Assembly (NCBI GenBank): GCA_944393745.1
Contig: CALYBD010000001.1
Coordinates: forward strand, 136,628 to 169,477
DNA from: an uncultured Alphaproteobacteria bacterium
Lineage (GTDB): Bacteria; Pseudomonadota; Alphaproteobacteria; CAAGCB01; CAG-977
Length of the DNA: 32,850 nucleotides
Direction of reading: 5' to 3'
Made by a program: the position numbers and the translations under genes. Every line of letters begins with the position of its first letter. The stretch's first letter is position 1. Shown piece after piece: positions 15,591 through 23,625 of this stretch. The notes under the pieces were generated by a model. The model did no database searches. It worked only from the letters and a program-made list of their open reading frames with translations, and had not been told where the DNA came from.

Positions 15591-16679
15591 TTAACTCAAT
15601 GTCTTGCCTAAATCGTCTACGTGCAAAATCGAATCATGAAATTTTTCGGCACTTAATTCATAATTATCCACATACCAGCCGGGAACGTGTGTTGCCTTTT
15701 CAATCAAAGCCGGCAAATCGTCGCGTGTTAATCCGACTTCGGCCAATGTCACGGGCAATCCCGTTTGGCGATAAAAGCGCATAACACGGTCGCGCAGTTC
15801 CGTCTGGCCGTCGTAATCCAGTAAAATCAAAACGCCGAAAGCAACCAAAAATCCGTGCAGATATTGATGCGAAACGGGAAAAATCGTCGCGCCGTAATAA
15901 AAGCAATGCGCCAGATTGGTATTGTAATAAAATTCGGGACAAACCGTCATGTTGCTGACCAGTCCGGTTGAAATGACAATATCCAAAATGACTTCCTGCA
16001 AAGCTGTTGAGGTTTTCTTTTCACGACAAGACTGCAAAGCTTCTTCGCCGTATTTCAGCAACGGTTCGCTGCAAGCCTGACACAAGCTTAAACCGACCAA
16101 AAGATTCTGATCGAGTTCGACATGGCGCAAAGCCAAAGCGACTTCGGCTTCTTTGCTCAAAGCGTCGCCGATACCGGCCTGCAAATATTCAATCGGAGAA
16201 TTTGCAATAATTTTATCATTGATAAAAACGCATAAAGGCGGCTTTACACTGTAAAAGTTATCCTTAAAACTGCCGTCCGCATTATACATGATCGCCAGAG
16301 CCGTACACGGCGCACAATTTGAAGAAATCGTCGGAAACGTAAATAAAGGTTTATCCAATCGTTCGGCAACGACTTTGCAGGTATCACAGCATTTTCCGCC
16401 GCCGACAGCCAAGACAACGTCCGCCTGTTTTACCGTATCGTCCTTAATCAGCATATCCACATTTTCATACGTGGAATCTCCGCCGAACCAAACTTGTCCC
16501 AAAACAGTAATGTCGTCTTTTTTTAAAGCGTCCGTCAGTTCTTTCGCGGCAACTGACATAGCCGTTTTTCCGCCGATAATCACAGCGGTCTTTCCGTATT
16601 TTTTAATAAAAGAGCCCGCTTTTTCATAAACGTCTGCGCCGATTGCATAATCCGGCAAAGTAACTACTGAACGTTTCAT
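15591..16679 (-). CDS. Iron-containing alcohol dehydrogenase family protein (GldA-like)
   Basis: A 362-residue NAD(P)-dependent dehydrogenase-like protein of the glycerol dehydrogenase/iron-ADH fold. The dinucleotide-binding motif is VLAVGGGKCCDTCK (residues about 85-98); the TISSNCAPCTALAIMYNADG stretch and INDKIIANSP follow. Metal-ligand candidates are the aspartate in GIGDALSKEAE and the histidines in LAHCFYY and HQYLHGFLVAFG. The substrate (glycerol or another alcohol) is not certain. The start is ATG 16679, with AAGGGG 8 nt upstream; a TTG at 16700 is rejected. It has a strong promoter and its own terminator, so it is monocistronic. Gut anaerobes use such enzymes in fermentation. Confidence 0.85.
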   Translation of the reverse strand: MKRSVVTLPDYAIGADVYEKAGSFIKKYGKTAVIIGGKTAMSVAAKELTDALKKDDITVLGQVWFGGDSTYENVDMLIKDDTVKQADVVLAVGGGKCCDTCKVVAERLDKPLFTFPTISSNCAPCTALAIMYNADGSFKDNFYSVKPPLCVFINDKIIANSPIEYLQAGIGDALSKEAEVALALRHVELDQNLLVGLSLCQACSEPLLKYGEEALQSCREKKTSTALQEVILDIVISTGLVSNMTVCPEFYYNTNLAHCFYYGATIFPVSHQYLHGFLVAFGVLILLDYDGQTELRDRVMRFYRQTGLPVTLAEVGLTRDDLPALIEKATHVPGWYVDNYELSAEKFHDSILHVDDLGKTLS

Positions 16680-16717
16680 TTTTTTACCCCTTTTTATCAA
16701 CTGAACATATTGATTTT

Positions 16718-16746
16718 TTTATAGAGTTTTTAAACAGGGAAGTCAA
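16718..16746 (-). promoter_or_regulatory. Promoter of the iron-containing dehydrogenase gene
   Basis: On the minus strand TTGACT (16741-16746), 17-bp spacer, TATAAA (16718-16723). Close to the sigma-70 consensus and well placed before ATG 16679. Confidence 0.6.
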
Positions 16747-16783
16747 TTTAAGATCAACGGTTTCCTTTGATCCAAAGATATTT

Positions 16784-16825
16784 AAAAAAGTATTCGCCGG
16801 AAAAACACTTTTTCGGCGAATACTT
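16784..16825 (-). terminator. Terminator of rho
   Basis: A perfect 12-bp stem AAGTATTCGCCG / CGGCGAATACTT (16788-16799 and 16814-16825), extended inward by further A-T pairs, followed on the minus strand by T residues. It lies 29 bp past the rho stop. Confidence 0.88.
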
Positions 16826-16853
16826 ACATACATCAAAAAACGGCGCAGCAGTA

Positions 16854-18107
16854 TTAGGAATTCATCGCGTCAAAAAAGTCGTGGTTGTTTTTCGACTGCT
16901 TGAGTTTTTCCATTAAAAATTCCATCGCATCGGCCGGCCCCATCGGCATCAAAATACGGCGCAACACCCACATCTTGGACAGAATGTCTTTACCGACCAG
17001 CAATTCTTCTTTACGCGTGCCGGATTTCGTAATGTCGATCGCGGGGAATATACGTTTGTCGGACACTTTGCGATCCAAAATGATTTCCGAATTACCCGTT
17101 CCTTTAAATTCTTCAAAAATCACTTCGTCCATACGCGATCCTGTATCAATCAAAGCCGTCGCGATAATCGTTAAAGAACCGCCTTCTTCGATATTTCTGG
17201 CCGCACCGAAAAAGCGTTTCGGTTTTTGCAAAGCATTCGCGTCAACACCGCCGGTCAGCACTTTGCCGGAACTGGGCACAACCGTGTTATAAGCGCGTGC
17301 CAGGCGCGTAATGGAATCCAGCAAAATAACAACATCGCGTTTGTGTTCGACCAAACGTTTGGCTTTTTCAATCACCATTTCGGCCACCTGAACATGGCGG
17401 GCGGCCGGTTCGTCAAAGGTGGAGCTGATGACTTCGCCTTTAATCGTGCGGCTCATTTCCGTGACTTCTTCGGGGCGTTCATCAATCAACAAAACAATCA
17501 GATAGATTTCCGGATTGTTCTGCGTGATTGCGTGCGCGATGTTTTGCAGCATCACGGTTTTACCGGTTCTGGGCGGCGCGACGATCATTCCGCGCTGGCC
17601 TTTACCCTGCGGACAGATCAGATCAATAATCCTGGACGTCATGTTTTTATTGTCCAGATCGTTTTCCATTTTAATTTTTTCCGTCGGGTGCAGCGGCGTC
17701 AAGTTGTCAAAGTTAATTCGGTAGCGCACGTTTTCCGGATCCGTAAAGTTGATTTTCAATACTTTAGACAAAGCAAAGTATTTTTCCCCGTCTTTGGGCG
17801 CGCGCAATTCGCCTTCGACCGTGTCGCCGGTTCTTAACCCGAACTTGCGCACCTGGCTGGGAGAAACGTAGATATCGTCAGGTCCGGGCAGATAATTGGA
17901 TTCGGGGGAACGCAAAAACCCGAAACCGTCCTGTAAAACTTCTATGACGCCTTCGTCTACCAGAACTTCGTCATTTTTGGACAACTGCTTTAAAATGGCA
18001 AATGTCAAATCCTGCGTACGTAATGTGGAAGCGTTTTCAACGCCCAATTCTTCCGCCATGCTTAACAGTTCGGCGGGAGATTTCTTTTTCAAATCTTTTA
18101 AATGCAT
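16854..18107 (-). CDS. rho: Transcription termination factor Rho
   Basis: Rho is a hexameric RNA helicase that ends transcription at C-rich unstructured RNA. It has 417 residues, normal length. The N-terminal helix bundle ([20 protein letters not shown]) and the cold-shock-like RNA-binding domain ([42 protein letters not shown]) precede the ATPase core. Walker A is APPRTGKT, Walker [18 protein letters not shown], and the R-loop region is [26 protein letters not shown]. It reads away from the candidate origin. A promoter (TTGACC, 17 bp, TAAAAG) is possible about 50 nt upstream of the start. Confidence 0.98.
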   Translation of the reverse strand: MHLKDLKKKSPAELLSMAEELGVENASTLRTQDLTFAILKQLSKNDEVLVDEGVIEVLQDGFGFLRSPESNYLPGPDDIYVSPSQVRKFGLRTGDTVEGELRAPKDGEKYFALSKVLKINFTDPENVRYRINFDNLTPLHPTEKIKMENDLDNKNMTSRIIDLICPQGKGQRGMIVAPPRTGKTVMLQNIAHAITQNNPEIYLIVLLIDERPEEVTEMSRTIKGEVISSTFDEPAARHVQVAEMVIEKAKRLVEHKRDVVILLDSITRLARAYNTVVPSSGKVLTGGVDANALQKPKRFFGAARNIEEGGSLTIIATALIDTGSRMDEVIFEEFKGTGNSEIILDRKVSDKRIFPAIDITKSGTRKEELLVGKDILSKMWVLRRILMPMGPADAMEFLMEKLKQSKNNHDFFDAMNS

Positions 18108-18164
18108 ATAAACTCTGTTTGTTGTTTAAGGAAAGTGGGCCATATGCCCGAAGAAGAGAATTTT

Positions 18165-18193
18165 CTTTTATCTTTTTTGGCACAGTCGGTCAA
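18165..18193 (-). promoter_or_regulatory. Possible rho promoter
   Basis: On the minus strand TTGACC (18188-18193), 17-bp spacer and TAAAAG (18165-18170). The -10 is poor. The leader of about 50 nt would contain a GGGC-CATAT-GCCC hairpin. Confidence 0.35.
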
Positions 18194-18253
18194 GTCGAAA
18201 AAATTTTCCTTCAAAAAATATATTATAATAAGATGTTGTTTTTTGTTGTTTCC

Positions 18254-18262
18254 TGTGGATAA
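18254..18262 (-). promoter_or_regulatory. DnaA box 1 (perfect)
   Basis: TGTGGATAA on the plus strand, the reverse complement of TTATCCACA. It faces box 2 across 13 bp. Confidence 0.85.
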
Positions 18263-18275
18263 GTCGGACGCAATT

Positions 18276-18284
18276 TTATCCACA
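18276..18284 (+). promoter_or_regulatory. DnaA box 2 (perfect)
   Basis: TTATCCACA, the high-affinity DnaA box, in the opposite orientation to box 1. Confidence 0.85.
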
Positions 18285-18376
18285 GCTTTTAAACAAAAAT
18301 AATCACATTGTTAATTTGTCAGTAAAAAACGGAACAGATTTTTTTTCTGTTGCAAATGTGACGATTCGCACTGAAA

Positions 18377-18385
18377 TGAGGATAA
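18377..18385 (-). promoter_or_regulatory. DnaA box 3 (one mismatch)
   Basis: TGAGGATAA on the plus strand, one base different from TGTGGATAA. Confidence 0.5.
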
Positions 18386-18430
18386 CGGGGATAACTTTTA
18401 TCCCGTTTTTCATTCGGGCAGTGATTTTTT

Positions 18431-18439
18431 TTATACACA
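18431..18439 (+). promoter_or_regulatory. DnaA box 4 (perfect)
   Basis: TTATACACA, which matches TTATNCACA. Confidence 0.75.
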
Positions 18440-18507
18440 TTTGCATAAAAAACGGGACATAATCACATAAAAAGGATAAAAATAGAAAGTTCCTTTACTT
18501 ATCAGAC

Positions 18508-18516
18508 TTGTGCACA
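18508..18516 (+). promoter_or_regulatory. DnaA box 5 (one mismatch)
   Basis: TTGTGCACA, one mismatch to TTATNCACA. It is part of the palindrome TTGTGCACAA, 13 bp before the maf start, so it could also affect maf transcription. Confidence 0.45.
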
Positions 18517-18529
18517 AGGGTTTTGAAAA

Positions 18530-19120
18530 ATGTTGATATTGGCTTCCGAAAGTAAAAGCAGGCAGGACCTTTTAGACGCGGCCGGAGTTGAATTTAAAAG
18601 TGTTTCGGCCGGAATTGATGAAGAGGCTGTAAAAAAAGAAATGCGGATTGCCGGACAGGACAGCCGCAAAACCAGTCTGCAGCTGGCTACGGAAAAAGCA
18701 ATGGCGGTTTCGAAAAAATATCCCAGAGCTTTTGTGATCGGTGCGGATCAGATTTTGGATTTAAAAGGGGAATGGTTTTCAAAACCCGCTGATTTGAACG
18801 CGGCGCATAAACATTTAAAAAAATTAAGAAATAAAACACATTTGCTGGTAAATGGTACGGCGGTTGTCAAAAACGGCAGTCTGGTCTGGTTTGACAATTC
18901 CGTCGTTAAGGTGACGATGCGCGATTTTTCGGATAATTTCCTGGACGATTACCTGGCAGAAGCGGGGGAAGATGTTTGCAATTCCGTCGGGGCTTATTAT
19001 ATGGAAGATTTGGGCGCGCAATTGGTTAAATCATTTGAAGGGGATTATTTTTCAATTCTCGGGTTGCCTTTGTTGCCTTTGCTGGAATGTCTGCGCACGT
19101 GCGGAGAATTGAAAAAATGA
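18530..19120 (+). CDS. maf: Maf family nucleotide pyrophosphatase
   Basis: Maf proteins hydrolyse nucleoside triphosphates, modified or canonical, to monophosphates, a housecleaning role. It has 196 residues. The N-terminus LILASESKSRQDLLDAAGVEFKSVSAGIDEE is typical, as are FVIGADQILDLKGEWFSKP and VCNSVGAYYMEDLGAQLVKSFEGDYFSILGLPLLPLLE. It starts the rightward run maf-aroE-coaE-dnaQ and lies directly beside the candidate origin. The aroE start overlaps its stop by 4 bp. Substrate preference (dTTP/UTP versus modified nucleotides) is not decided by what I can see. Confidence 0.95.
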   Translation: MLILASESKSRQDLLDAAGVEFKSVSAGIDEEAVKKEMRIAGQDSRKTSLQLATEKAMAVSKKYPRAFVIGADQILDLKGEWFSKPADLNAAHKHLKKLRNKTHLLVNGTAVVKNGSLVWFDNSVVKVTMRDFSDNFLDDYLAEAGEDVCNSVGAYYMEDLGAQLVKSFEGDYFSILGLPLLPLLECLRTCGELKK

Positions 19121-19941
19121 CGTCTTGTCGGGCTGGTGTCATCGGTTATCCCGTTCATCATTCAAAATCGCCGCTGATTCATAATTACTGGTTGAAAAAG
19201 TATAATATTGACGCTGTTTACGACGCTTTTGAAATCAAATCCGAAGAACTGCCCGCATTTACCGCGGGACTGGTTGAAAACGGTTTTGCCGGTATTAACG
19301 TTACGGTACCGCACAAAATCGGCGTTATGTCTTTGATGAACGAGTTATCTGTCGAAGCACAAAAAGCCGGTGCCGTTAATACGGTCGTTGTACGTTCGGA
19401 CGGGACTTTGTTCGGGCATAATACGGACGGTTTCGGATTTTTGGCAAATCTGATTGAAAACAAGCCGGATTTTGACGTTAAAAAATTTCCGGCCGTTGTT
19501 TTGGGAACGGGCGGAGCGGCCAGAGGCGTTTGCGCCGCTTTGATTCTGGCGGGCGTTCCGGAAATCAGGTTGGTTTACAGAACAAAAGAAAAAGCCGAAA
19601 ATCTGGCACAATCCGTCGGCGGGAATTTCCGCCTGATCGAATGGAGTAAAAAAGAAAGCGCTCTGTATGAAGCGGGGCTTTTGGCCAATGCAACGACTTT
19701 GGGCATGAACGGATTTGATCCGCTGGAAATTGATTTAAGTAATTTATCTGAAAATGCCGTTGTTGCCGATCTGGTTTACGCGCCTTTGAAAACGGAATTG
19801 TTAAAACGGGCGCAACAAAAGGGCTGCCGAACGGCGGACGGTCTGGGTATGTTGTTGCATCAGGCCAGACCGGCTTTTCGGGCATGGTTCGGAATGATGC
19901 CGGAAATTACGCCGGAATTAAGGGAACTGGTACTGAAATGA
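19117..19941 (+). CDS. aroE: Shikimate dehydrogenase
   Basis: AroE reduces 3-dehydroshikimate to shikimate with NADPH in aromatic amino acid synthesis. From ATG 19117 it has 274 residues. The substrate-binding VIGYPVHHSKSPLIHNYWL, NVTVPHKIGVMSL (catalytic lysine) and VNTVVVRSDGTLFGHNTDGFGFLANL are conserved, followed by the NADP motif VLGTGGAARGVCAALI. The start in ATGA overlap with maf is preferred over an in-frame ATG at 19087. It overlaps coaE by 4 bp as well, so the run is tightly coupled. Confidence 0.97.
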   Translation: MTSCRAGVIGYPVHHSKSPLIHNYWLKKYNIDAVYDAFEIKSEELPAFTAGLVENGFAGINVTVPHKIGVMSLMNELSVEAQKAGAVNTVVVRSDGTLFGHNTDGFGFLANLIENKPDFDVKKFPAVVLGTGGAARGVCAALILAGVPEIRLVYRTKEKAENLAQSVGGNFRLIEWSKKESALYEAGLLANATTLGMNGFDPLEIDLSNLSENAVVADLVYAPLKTELLKRAQQKGCRTADGLGMLLHQARPAFRAWFGMMPEITPELRELVLK

Positions 19942-20540
19942 AGAAAAGTATTGTTGTCGGATTGACGGGCAGCATGGGCGCTGGAAAGTCAACGGCCGTC
20001 GGTATGATTAAAAAAATGGTGATCCCTGTTTTTGACAGTGACGAAGCCGTACACAGACTGATGCGGGACAACGCGGAAATGAAAGCCGTATTTTATCGGA
20101 AATTTCCGCAAAGCCTTGTAAACGATCAAATTGACCGCTCCGTTTTATCCGTGTTGATTAAAGATCGGCAGTTGGACGTCCGGGAGCTGGAAAAAATCAT
20201 TTATCCTTTTTTGGAACAGGAATTACAGGCGTTTTTCGCCCGCCACCGGTTTGAACCGGTTGTTGTATTGGACGTTCCTTTGTTGTTTGAAGCCGGTTGG
20301 AATCGGTTTTGCAATAAAATAATAGTATTGACAGCGCCGGCGGACGTTTTAAAACAACGTGTTTTCAGCCGTCCGGGAATGACCGAACAAAAATATGACG
20401 CTTTGACGGCCAGGCAGATGCCCGATCATGAAAAGTGTTTAAAGGCGGATTATATTATCGAAACGCAGTACGGTATCGAACCGGTACAGAATAAACTGAC
20501 GGAAATTATGGAAGAATTAAAATGCGAGAAGTTGTCTTAG
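19938..20540 (+). CDS. coaE: Dephospho-CoA kinase
   Basis: CoaE phosphorylates the 3'-OH of dephospho-CoA, the last step of CoA synthesis. From ATG 19938 it has 200 residues. Walker A GLTGSMGAGKST is at residues about 9-20; FDSDEAVHRLM and VVVLDVPLLFEAGWNRFCNKIIVL follow, then QRVFSRPGMTEQKYDALTARQMP, the lid. An upstream in-frame start at 19884 lies inside aroE and is rejected. It overlaps aroE by 4 bp and dnaQ by 19 bp. The order aroE-coaE-dnaQ is conserved in alphaproteobacteria. Confidence 0.97.
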   Translation: MKKSIVVGLTGSMGAGKSTAVGMIKKMVIPVFDSDEAVHRLMRDNAEMKAVFYRKFPQSLVNDQIDRSVLSVLIKDRQLDVRELEKIIYPFLEQELQAFFARHRFEPVVVLDVPLLFEAGWNRFCNKIIVLTAPADVLKQRVFSRPGMTEQKYDALTARQMPDHEKCLKADYIIETQYGIEPVQNKLTEIMEELKCEKLS

Positions 20541-21208
20541 ATACGGAAACGACCGGATTGGATCCTTATTCGGGGCACAAGCTGGTTTCGATCGGCTGTG
20601 TTGAATTGGAAAATCATGTACCGACCGGAAAAACATATTACCAGTTAATTAATCCGGAACGCGACGTTCCCGAAGAAGTCGTCAAAGTCCACGGTCTGAC
20701 AAACGAGATTTTGGATAAAGAACCGCCGTTTCGGGATATTGTTGATGATTTTCTGGCGTTTATCGGCGATGCACCTTTGGTTATTCACAATGCCGAATTT
20801 GATATGAAGTTTATCAATGCGGAATTGTCATGGATTAAACGCGATCCGATCCCTATGGACAGAACGATTGATACGCTGCTGATTGCCCGGCGCAAGTTTC
20901 CCGGATCTCGCGTTAATCTGGATGAATTATGTCGCAGATTTGATATTGATAATACCAAAAGAACAAAACACGGGGCTTTGCTGGATTCCGAATTACTGGC
21001 GGAAGTCTACCTGGAACTGTTGGGGGGACGGGAACCGGGATTTGTTCTGGGCATAAAAGAAAAAGAAAGCGTTTTGGAAATTAAAGCACGCGGAGAAGTG
21101 GAAAAAAAGCCCCGTAAAGAGCCGCGACCGCCTGTTTTTCTGGAAGGCGAAGCGGAAAATCACGAAGCTTTTTTAAAAAAAATAAAAAATCCGATGTGGC
21201 TCAGTTAA
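20522..21208 (+). CDS. dnaQ: DNA polymerase III epsilon subunit (3'-5' exonuclease)
   Basis: DnaQ is the proofreading exonuclease of the replicative polymerase. It has 228 residues. Exonuclease motifs are complete: ExoI LDTETTG (aspartate 7, glutamate 9), ExoII VIHNAEFDMKFI, ExoIII HGALLDSELLAEVYLELLGG. The C-terminal tail rich in K, E and P probably contacts the polymerase alpha subunit. It overlaps coaE by 19 bp, and its last 8 bp overlap the convergent secB. It ends the maf-aroE-coaE-dnaQ run. Confidence 0.97.
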   Translation: MREVVLDTETTGLDPYSGHKLVSIGCVELENHVPTGKTYYQLINPERDVPEEVVKVHGLTNEILDKEPPFRDIVDDFLAFIGDAPLVIHNAEFDMKFINAELSWIKRDPIPMDRTIDTLLIARRKFPGSRVNLDELCRRFDIDNTKRTKHGALLDSELLAEVYLELLGGREPGFVLGIKEKESVLEIKARGEVEKKPRKEPRPPVFLEGEAENHEAFLKKIKNPMWLS

Positions 21209-21677
21209 CCGTTGCGGTTTCTTTTTGTTGTTTGATTTCTTCCAAACGCTTATGATACAGCCCGACAAAATCAATCGGATTAATCATCAGCGGCGGGAAT
21301 CCGCTTTCGCGCGTCAGATCGGCAATAATGTTGCGAACAAACGGGAACAATAAACGCGGAATTTCAATCAATAAAATCGGTTCGACATGTTCGGCGGGAA
21401 CCTGAACGCCTGCAATACAGCCGTATTCGACTTCACATAAAAAAGCTACCTTGTCTTCGACTTTGGCTTCCGCTTTAATTTTCAAGACAACCTGATATGT
21501 CGTTTCCTGTACTCTGGCCGCTTGAACATCAACGGAAACATTAATTTCGGGATTGGATTTTAATTGTGTAAAAATTTGCGGAACGTGAGGGGCTTCAAAT
21601 GAAATATCTTTGACAAATTGGGCATTGATCGCAATTGAGACTTCTTGCGGATTGTTTTCGGCATTATTTTCGTTCAT
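21201..21677 (-). CDS. secB: Protein-export chaperone SecB
   Basis: SecB is the tetrameric cytoplasmic chaperone that keeps preproteins unfolded and passes them to SecA. It has 158 residues. Family stretches include QFVKDISFEAPHVPQIF, VVLKIKAEAKVEDKVAFLCEVEYGCIAGV and LLIEIPRLLFPFVRNIIADLTRESGFPPLMINPIDFVGLY. It is opposite to dnaQ (8-bp overlap) and divergent from the Tim44-like gene, the same arrangement as in many alphaproteobacteria. An AGGAGA ribosome site lies before its ATG. Confidence 0.97.
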   Translation of the reverse strand: MNENNAENNPQEVSIAINAQFVKDISFEAPHVPQIFTQLKSNPEINVSVDVQAARVQETTYQVVLKIKAEAKVEDKVAFLCEVEYGCIAGVQVPAEHVEPILLIEIPRLLFPFVRNIIADLTRESGFPPLMINPIDFVGLYHKRLEEIKQQKETATVN

Positions 21678-21704
21678 AAGTGTTCTCCTGATTAAAAAAT
21701 CTGC

Positions 21705-21710
21705 TATACT
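21705..21710 (+). promoter_or_regulatory. Possible -10 for the Tim44-like operon
   Basis: TATACT lies 44 bp before the ATG at 21754; no good -35 is seen at the right distance. Confidence 0.3.
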
Positions 21711-21753
21711 CTATCTTAATCAAAGAAAGAAGAAAAGAAGGAAGGTTAAAATT

Positions 21754-22467
21754 ATGTCACAGCAGATCCAGTTTTTGGACATCATCTTTTTGGGAATAAT
21801 CGTGCTGCTTTTGATTAATCGTTTGCGCAGTGTGTTGGGAACGCGTCCTACAACAGATGAAAAAGTTAAAAACGGCGAACCGACACGTCCGGTTTCCCAA
21901 TCGGATAAAATTGTGGATATTTCCGAATATCGTACGATTGAAAATGCCGGCGGGTCCGTTAAAATGGAACGCGATCCGGCGGCCGACGGGGATTTTGAAG
22001 AAAATGCCGAAGTCGTTCAGAATTTAAAGAAAATAAAAGAAACTTTTCCTTCTTTTGATCTGGTTGATTTTATGCAAAAAGCACCGCGCGCTTTTGAATA
22101 TATTGCCGCAGCCTTTGCCAAAGGGAACAAAACCGATTTAAAACCGCTGCTCAGCCCTGAAATATACGCCAGTTTTGAAAAAGTCATCAATGAACGTAAA
22201 GAACGCGGCGAAACGGCGGAATTTAACCTGATCGGATTTAAAACAATCCGTTTAAGTAAAGCGGAAATGATCGGTAACGATGTCGAATTAACCGTTGAAT
22301 TTGAAACAGAACAAACAAATATCGTCAAAGACAGTCAGGGACAATTAATCGTTGGCGATCCGACATATATAGAAACGGTTACGGATATCTGGACATTGCG
22401 GAAAAACATGAAATCCAGCAGCCCGGTTTGGGTTTTAACGGCAACGCATAATAAAACACAAGCGTAA
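21754..22467 (+). CDS. Tim44-like domain membrane protein
   Basis: The bacterial Tim44 homologue (TimA-like), whose mitochondrial relative helps protein import. From ATG 21754, with GAAGG upstream, it has 237 residues. A single N-terminal helix (FLDIIFLGIIVLLLINRL, residues about 7-24) anchors it. A charged linker and the Tim44 domain follow from about residue 95: NLKKIKETFPSFDLVDFMQKAPRAFEYIAAAF through the C-terminal VTDIWTLRKNMKSSSPVWVLTA. An in-frame ATG at 21610 lies within secB on the other strand and is rejected. The gene order secB / Tim44-like / mltA is conserved in the class. The exact bacterial role is not settled. Confidence 0.92.
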   Translation: MSQQIQFLDIIFLGIIVLLLINRLRSVLGTRPTTDEKVKNGEPTRPVSQSDKIVDISEYRTIENAGGSVKMERDPAADGDFEENAEVVQNLKKIKETFPSFDLVDFMQKAPRAFEYIAAAFAKGNKTDLKPLLSPEIYASFEKVINERKERGETAEFNLIGFKTIRLSKAEMIGNDVELTVEFETEQTNIVKDSQGQLIVGDPTYIETVTDIWTLRKNMKSSSPVWVLTATHNKTQA

Positions 22468-23624
22468 TGAAACGCATTATTTTAAGATCGGGGTTAATCT
22501 GTATCGTTTTGGCGGCAGTATTTTTCGGCCTGAAAAAAACGCCGCCGCCCGAATTGCCGGATAAAACGGAATCTTTGATACAAGAACAACCGGATCGGTT
22601 GCATCTGGCAAAAGTCGATTTTGATCGTTTGCAGGGGTTTGAAACGGATCAGATCAGGCAGGCTTTGCCGGCTTTGAAAAAATCATGCTCGGCTTTGGAA
22701 AAAAAAGATAAATATTGGCAAAATTTTTGTAAAAAATTAAAGCAGACTTCTTTTTTAACAGACGATGAGTTGCGTTCGTTCATTAAAAAAGAAATGCAGG
22801 CCTTTTCTGTTAACAATGGGGAAACAGGTCTGTTTACCGGATATTATGAACCAGAAATAGAAGGCTCTTTGAAAAAAACTGAAAAGTATAACGTTCCTGT
22901 TTATGGTCTTCCGAAAGATATTATTAAAATTGATTTAGGAAAATTTAATGCTCGTTATAAGGGTGAAGTTTTATTTGCACGACAGGACGGCAAAGAAATG
23001 AAGCCTTATTTAACCCGCCGCGAAATCGAAAGCGGAAAAATTAAATTTCCCGCGGAAATTATTGCCTGGGTTAAAGAACCGGCTGAGTTGTTTATTTTAC
23101 AAATTCAGGGATCCGGTGTTTTAAAATTGCCGGACGGCGAAAAAATAGGAATCGGATATGCGGGCAATAACGGTCATGCTTTTACGGGAATAGGCAGTAT
23201 TATGGCACAGCGCGGATTATTAAAGGACGGTGTTTATACAATGGCCGAAATTAAAGACTGGCTGATTGCCAATCCGCAACAGGCGCAAAATCTGATGCAT
23301 GAAAATCCTCGTTATATCTTTTTTAAAAAAACGGATCGTCCCGGTGCCGTCGGATCTTTGGGCGTTCCTTTGACTGCCGGCAGAAGTCTGGCCGTTGATC
23401 CGGCTTATGTTCCTTTGGGCAGTTTTTTATGGTTGCAAACGACGGCGCCGGACGGATCGGATTTGAATCGTCTGGTCACTGCTCAGGATACGGGCAGTGC
23501 GATCAAAGGTGCCGTCAGAGGCGATTTTTTCTGGGGAACGGGGGATAAAGCCCTGAAAGAAGCCGGACGCATGAAAAGCCGGGGAGTGTATTTTCTGCTG
23601 CTGCCCAAAGAGAAAAAGGAATAA
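22467..23624 (+). CDS. mltA: Membrane-bound lytic murein transglycosylase A
   Basis: MltA cleaves peptidoglycan glycan strands, leaving 1,6-anhydro-muramyl ends. It has 385 residues. Conserved parts are LFTGYYEPEIEGSLKKTEKYNVPVYG, PYLTRREIESGKI, ILQIQGSGVLKLPDGEKIGIGYAGNNGHAFTGIG, and in the C-terminal 3D domain RSLAVDPAYVPLGSFLWL with AQDTGSAIKGAVRGDFFWGTG. The N-terminus has one hydrophobic segment but no clear lipobox, so it is probably anchored by that helix or cleaved as a plain signal peptide, unlike the E. coli lipoprotein. The ATG overlaps the Tim44-like stop by one base. Confidence 0.95.
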   Translation: MKRIILRSGLICIVLAAVFFGLKKTPPPELPDKTESLIQEQPDRLHLAKVDFDRLQGFETDQIRQALPALKKSCSALEKKDKYWQNFCKKLKQTSFLTDDELRSFIKKEMQAFSVNNGETGLFTGYYEPEIEGSLKKTEKYNVPVYGLPKDIIKIDLGKFNARYKGEVLFARQDGKEMKPYLTRREIESGKIKFPAEIIAWVKEPAELFILQIQGSGVLKLPDGEKIGIGYAGNNGHAFTGIGSIMAQRGLLKDGVYTMAEIKDWLIANPQQAQNLMHENPRYIFFKKTDRPGAVGSLGVPLTAGRSLAVDPAYVPLGSFLWLQTTAPDGSDLNRLVTAQDTGSAIKGAVRGDFFWGTGDKALKEAGRMKSRGVYFLLLPKEKKE

Positions 23625-23625
23625 A

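Larger units (their letters stand above)
18116..18529. other. oriC: Candidate chromosomal replication origin (oriC)
   Basis: The 420-bp gap between rho (leftward) and maf (rightward) holds DnaA boxes. Perfect TTATNCACA matches are at 18254-18262 (minus), 18276-18284 (plus) and 18431-18439 (plus); one-mismatch boxes are at 18377-18385 (minus) and 18508-18516 (plus). Beside the first pair lies an A/T-only-like stretch around 18199-18232, suited to unwinding. Gene order fits the Caulobacter type, where the origin lies between the hemE-rho side and the maf-aroE-coaE-dnaQ side. Gene orientation switches here. Confidence 0.78.

Noticed and set aside
17226-17837. 203-codon rightward open frame
   Set aside because: It is antisense to the conserved rho gene, and its odd composition (many F, H, R) is a shadow of that gene.
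18311-18325. CtrA-like site TTAA-N7-GTAA in the origin gap
   Set aside because: One mismatch to TTAA-N7-TTAA in A/T-rich sequence is likely by chance; not claimed without a conserved site or evidence for CtrA.
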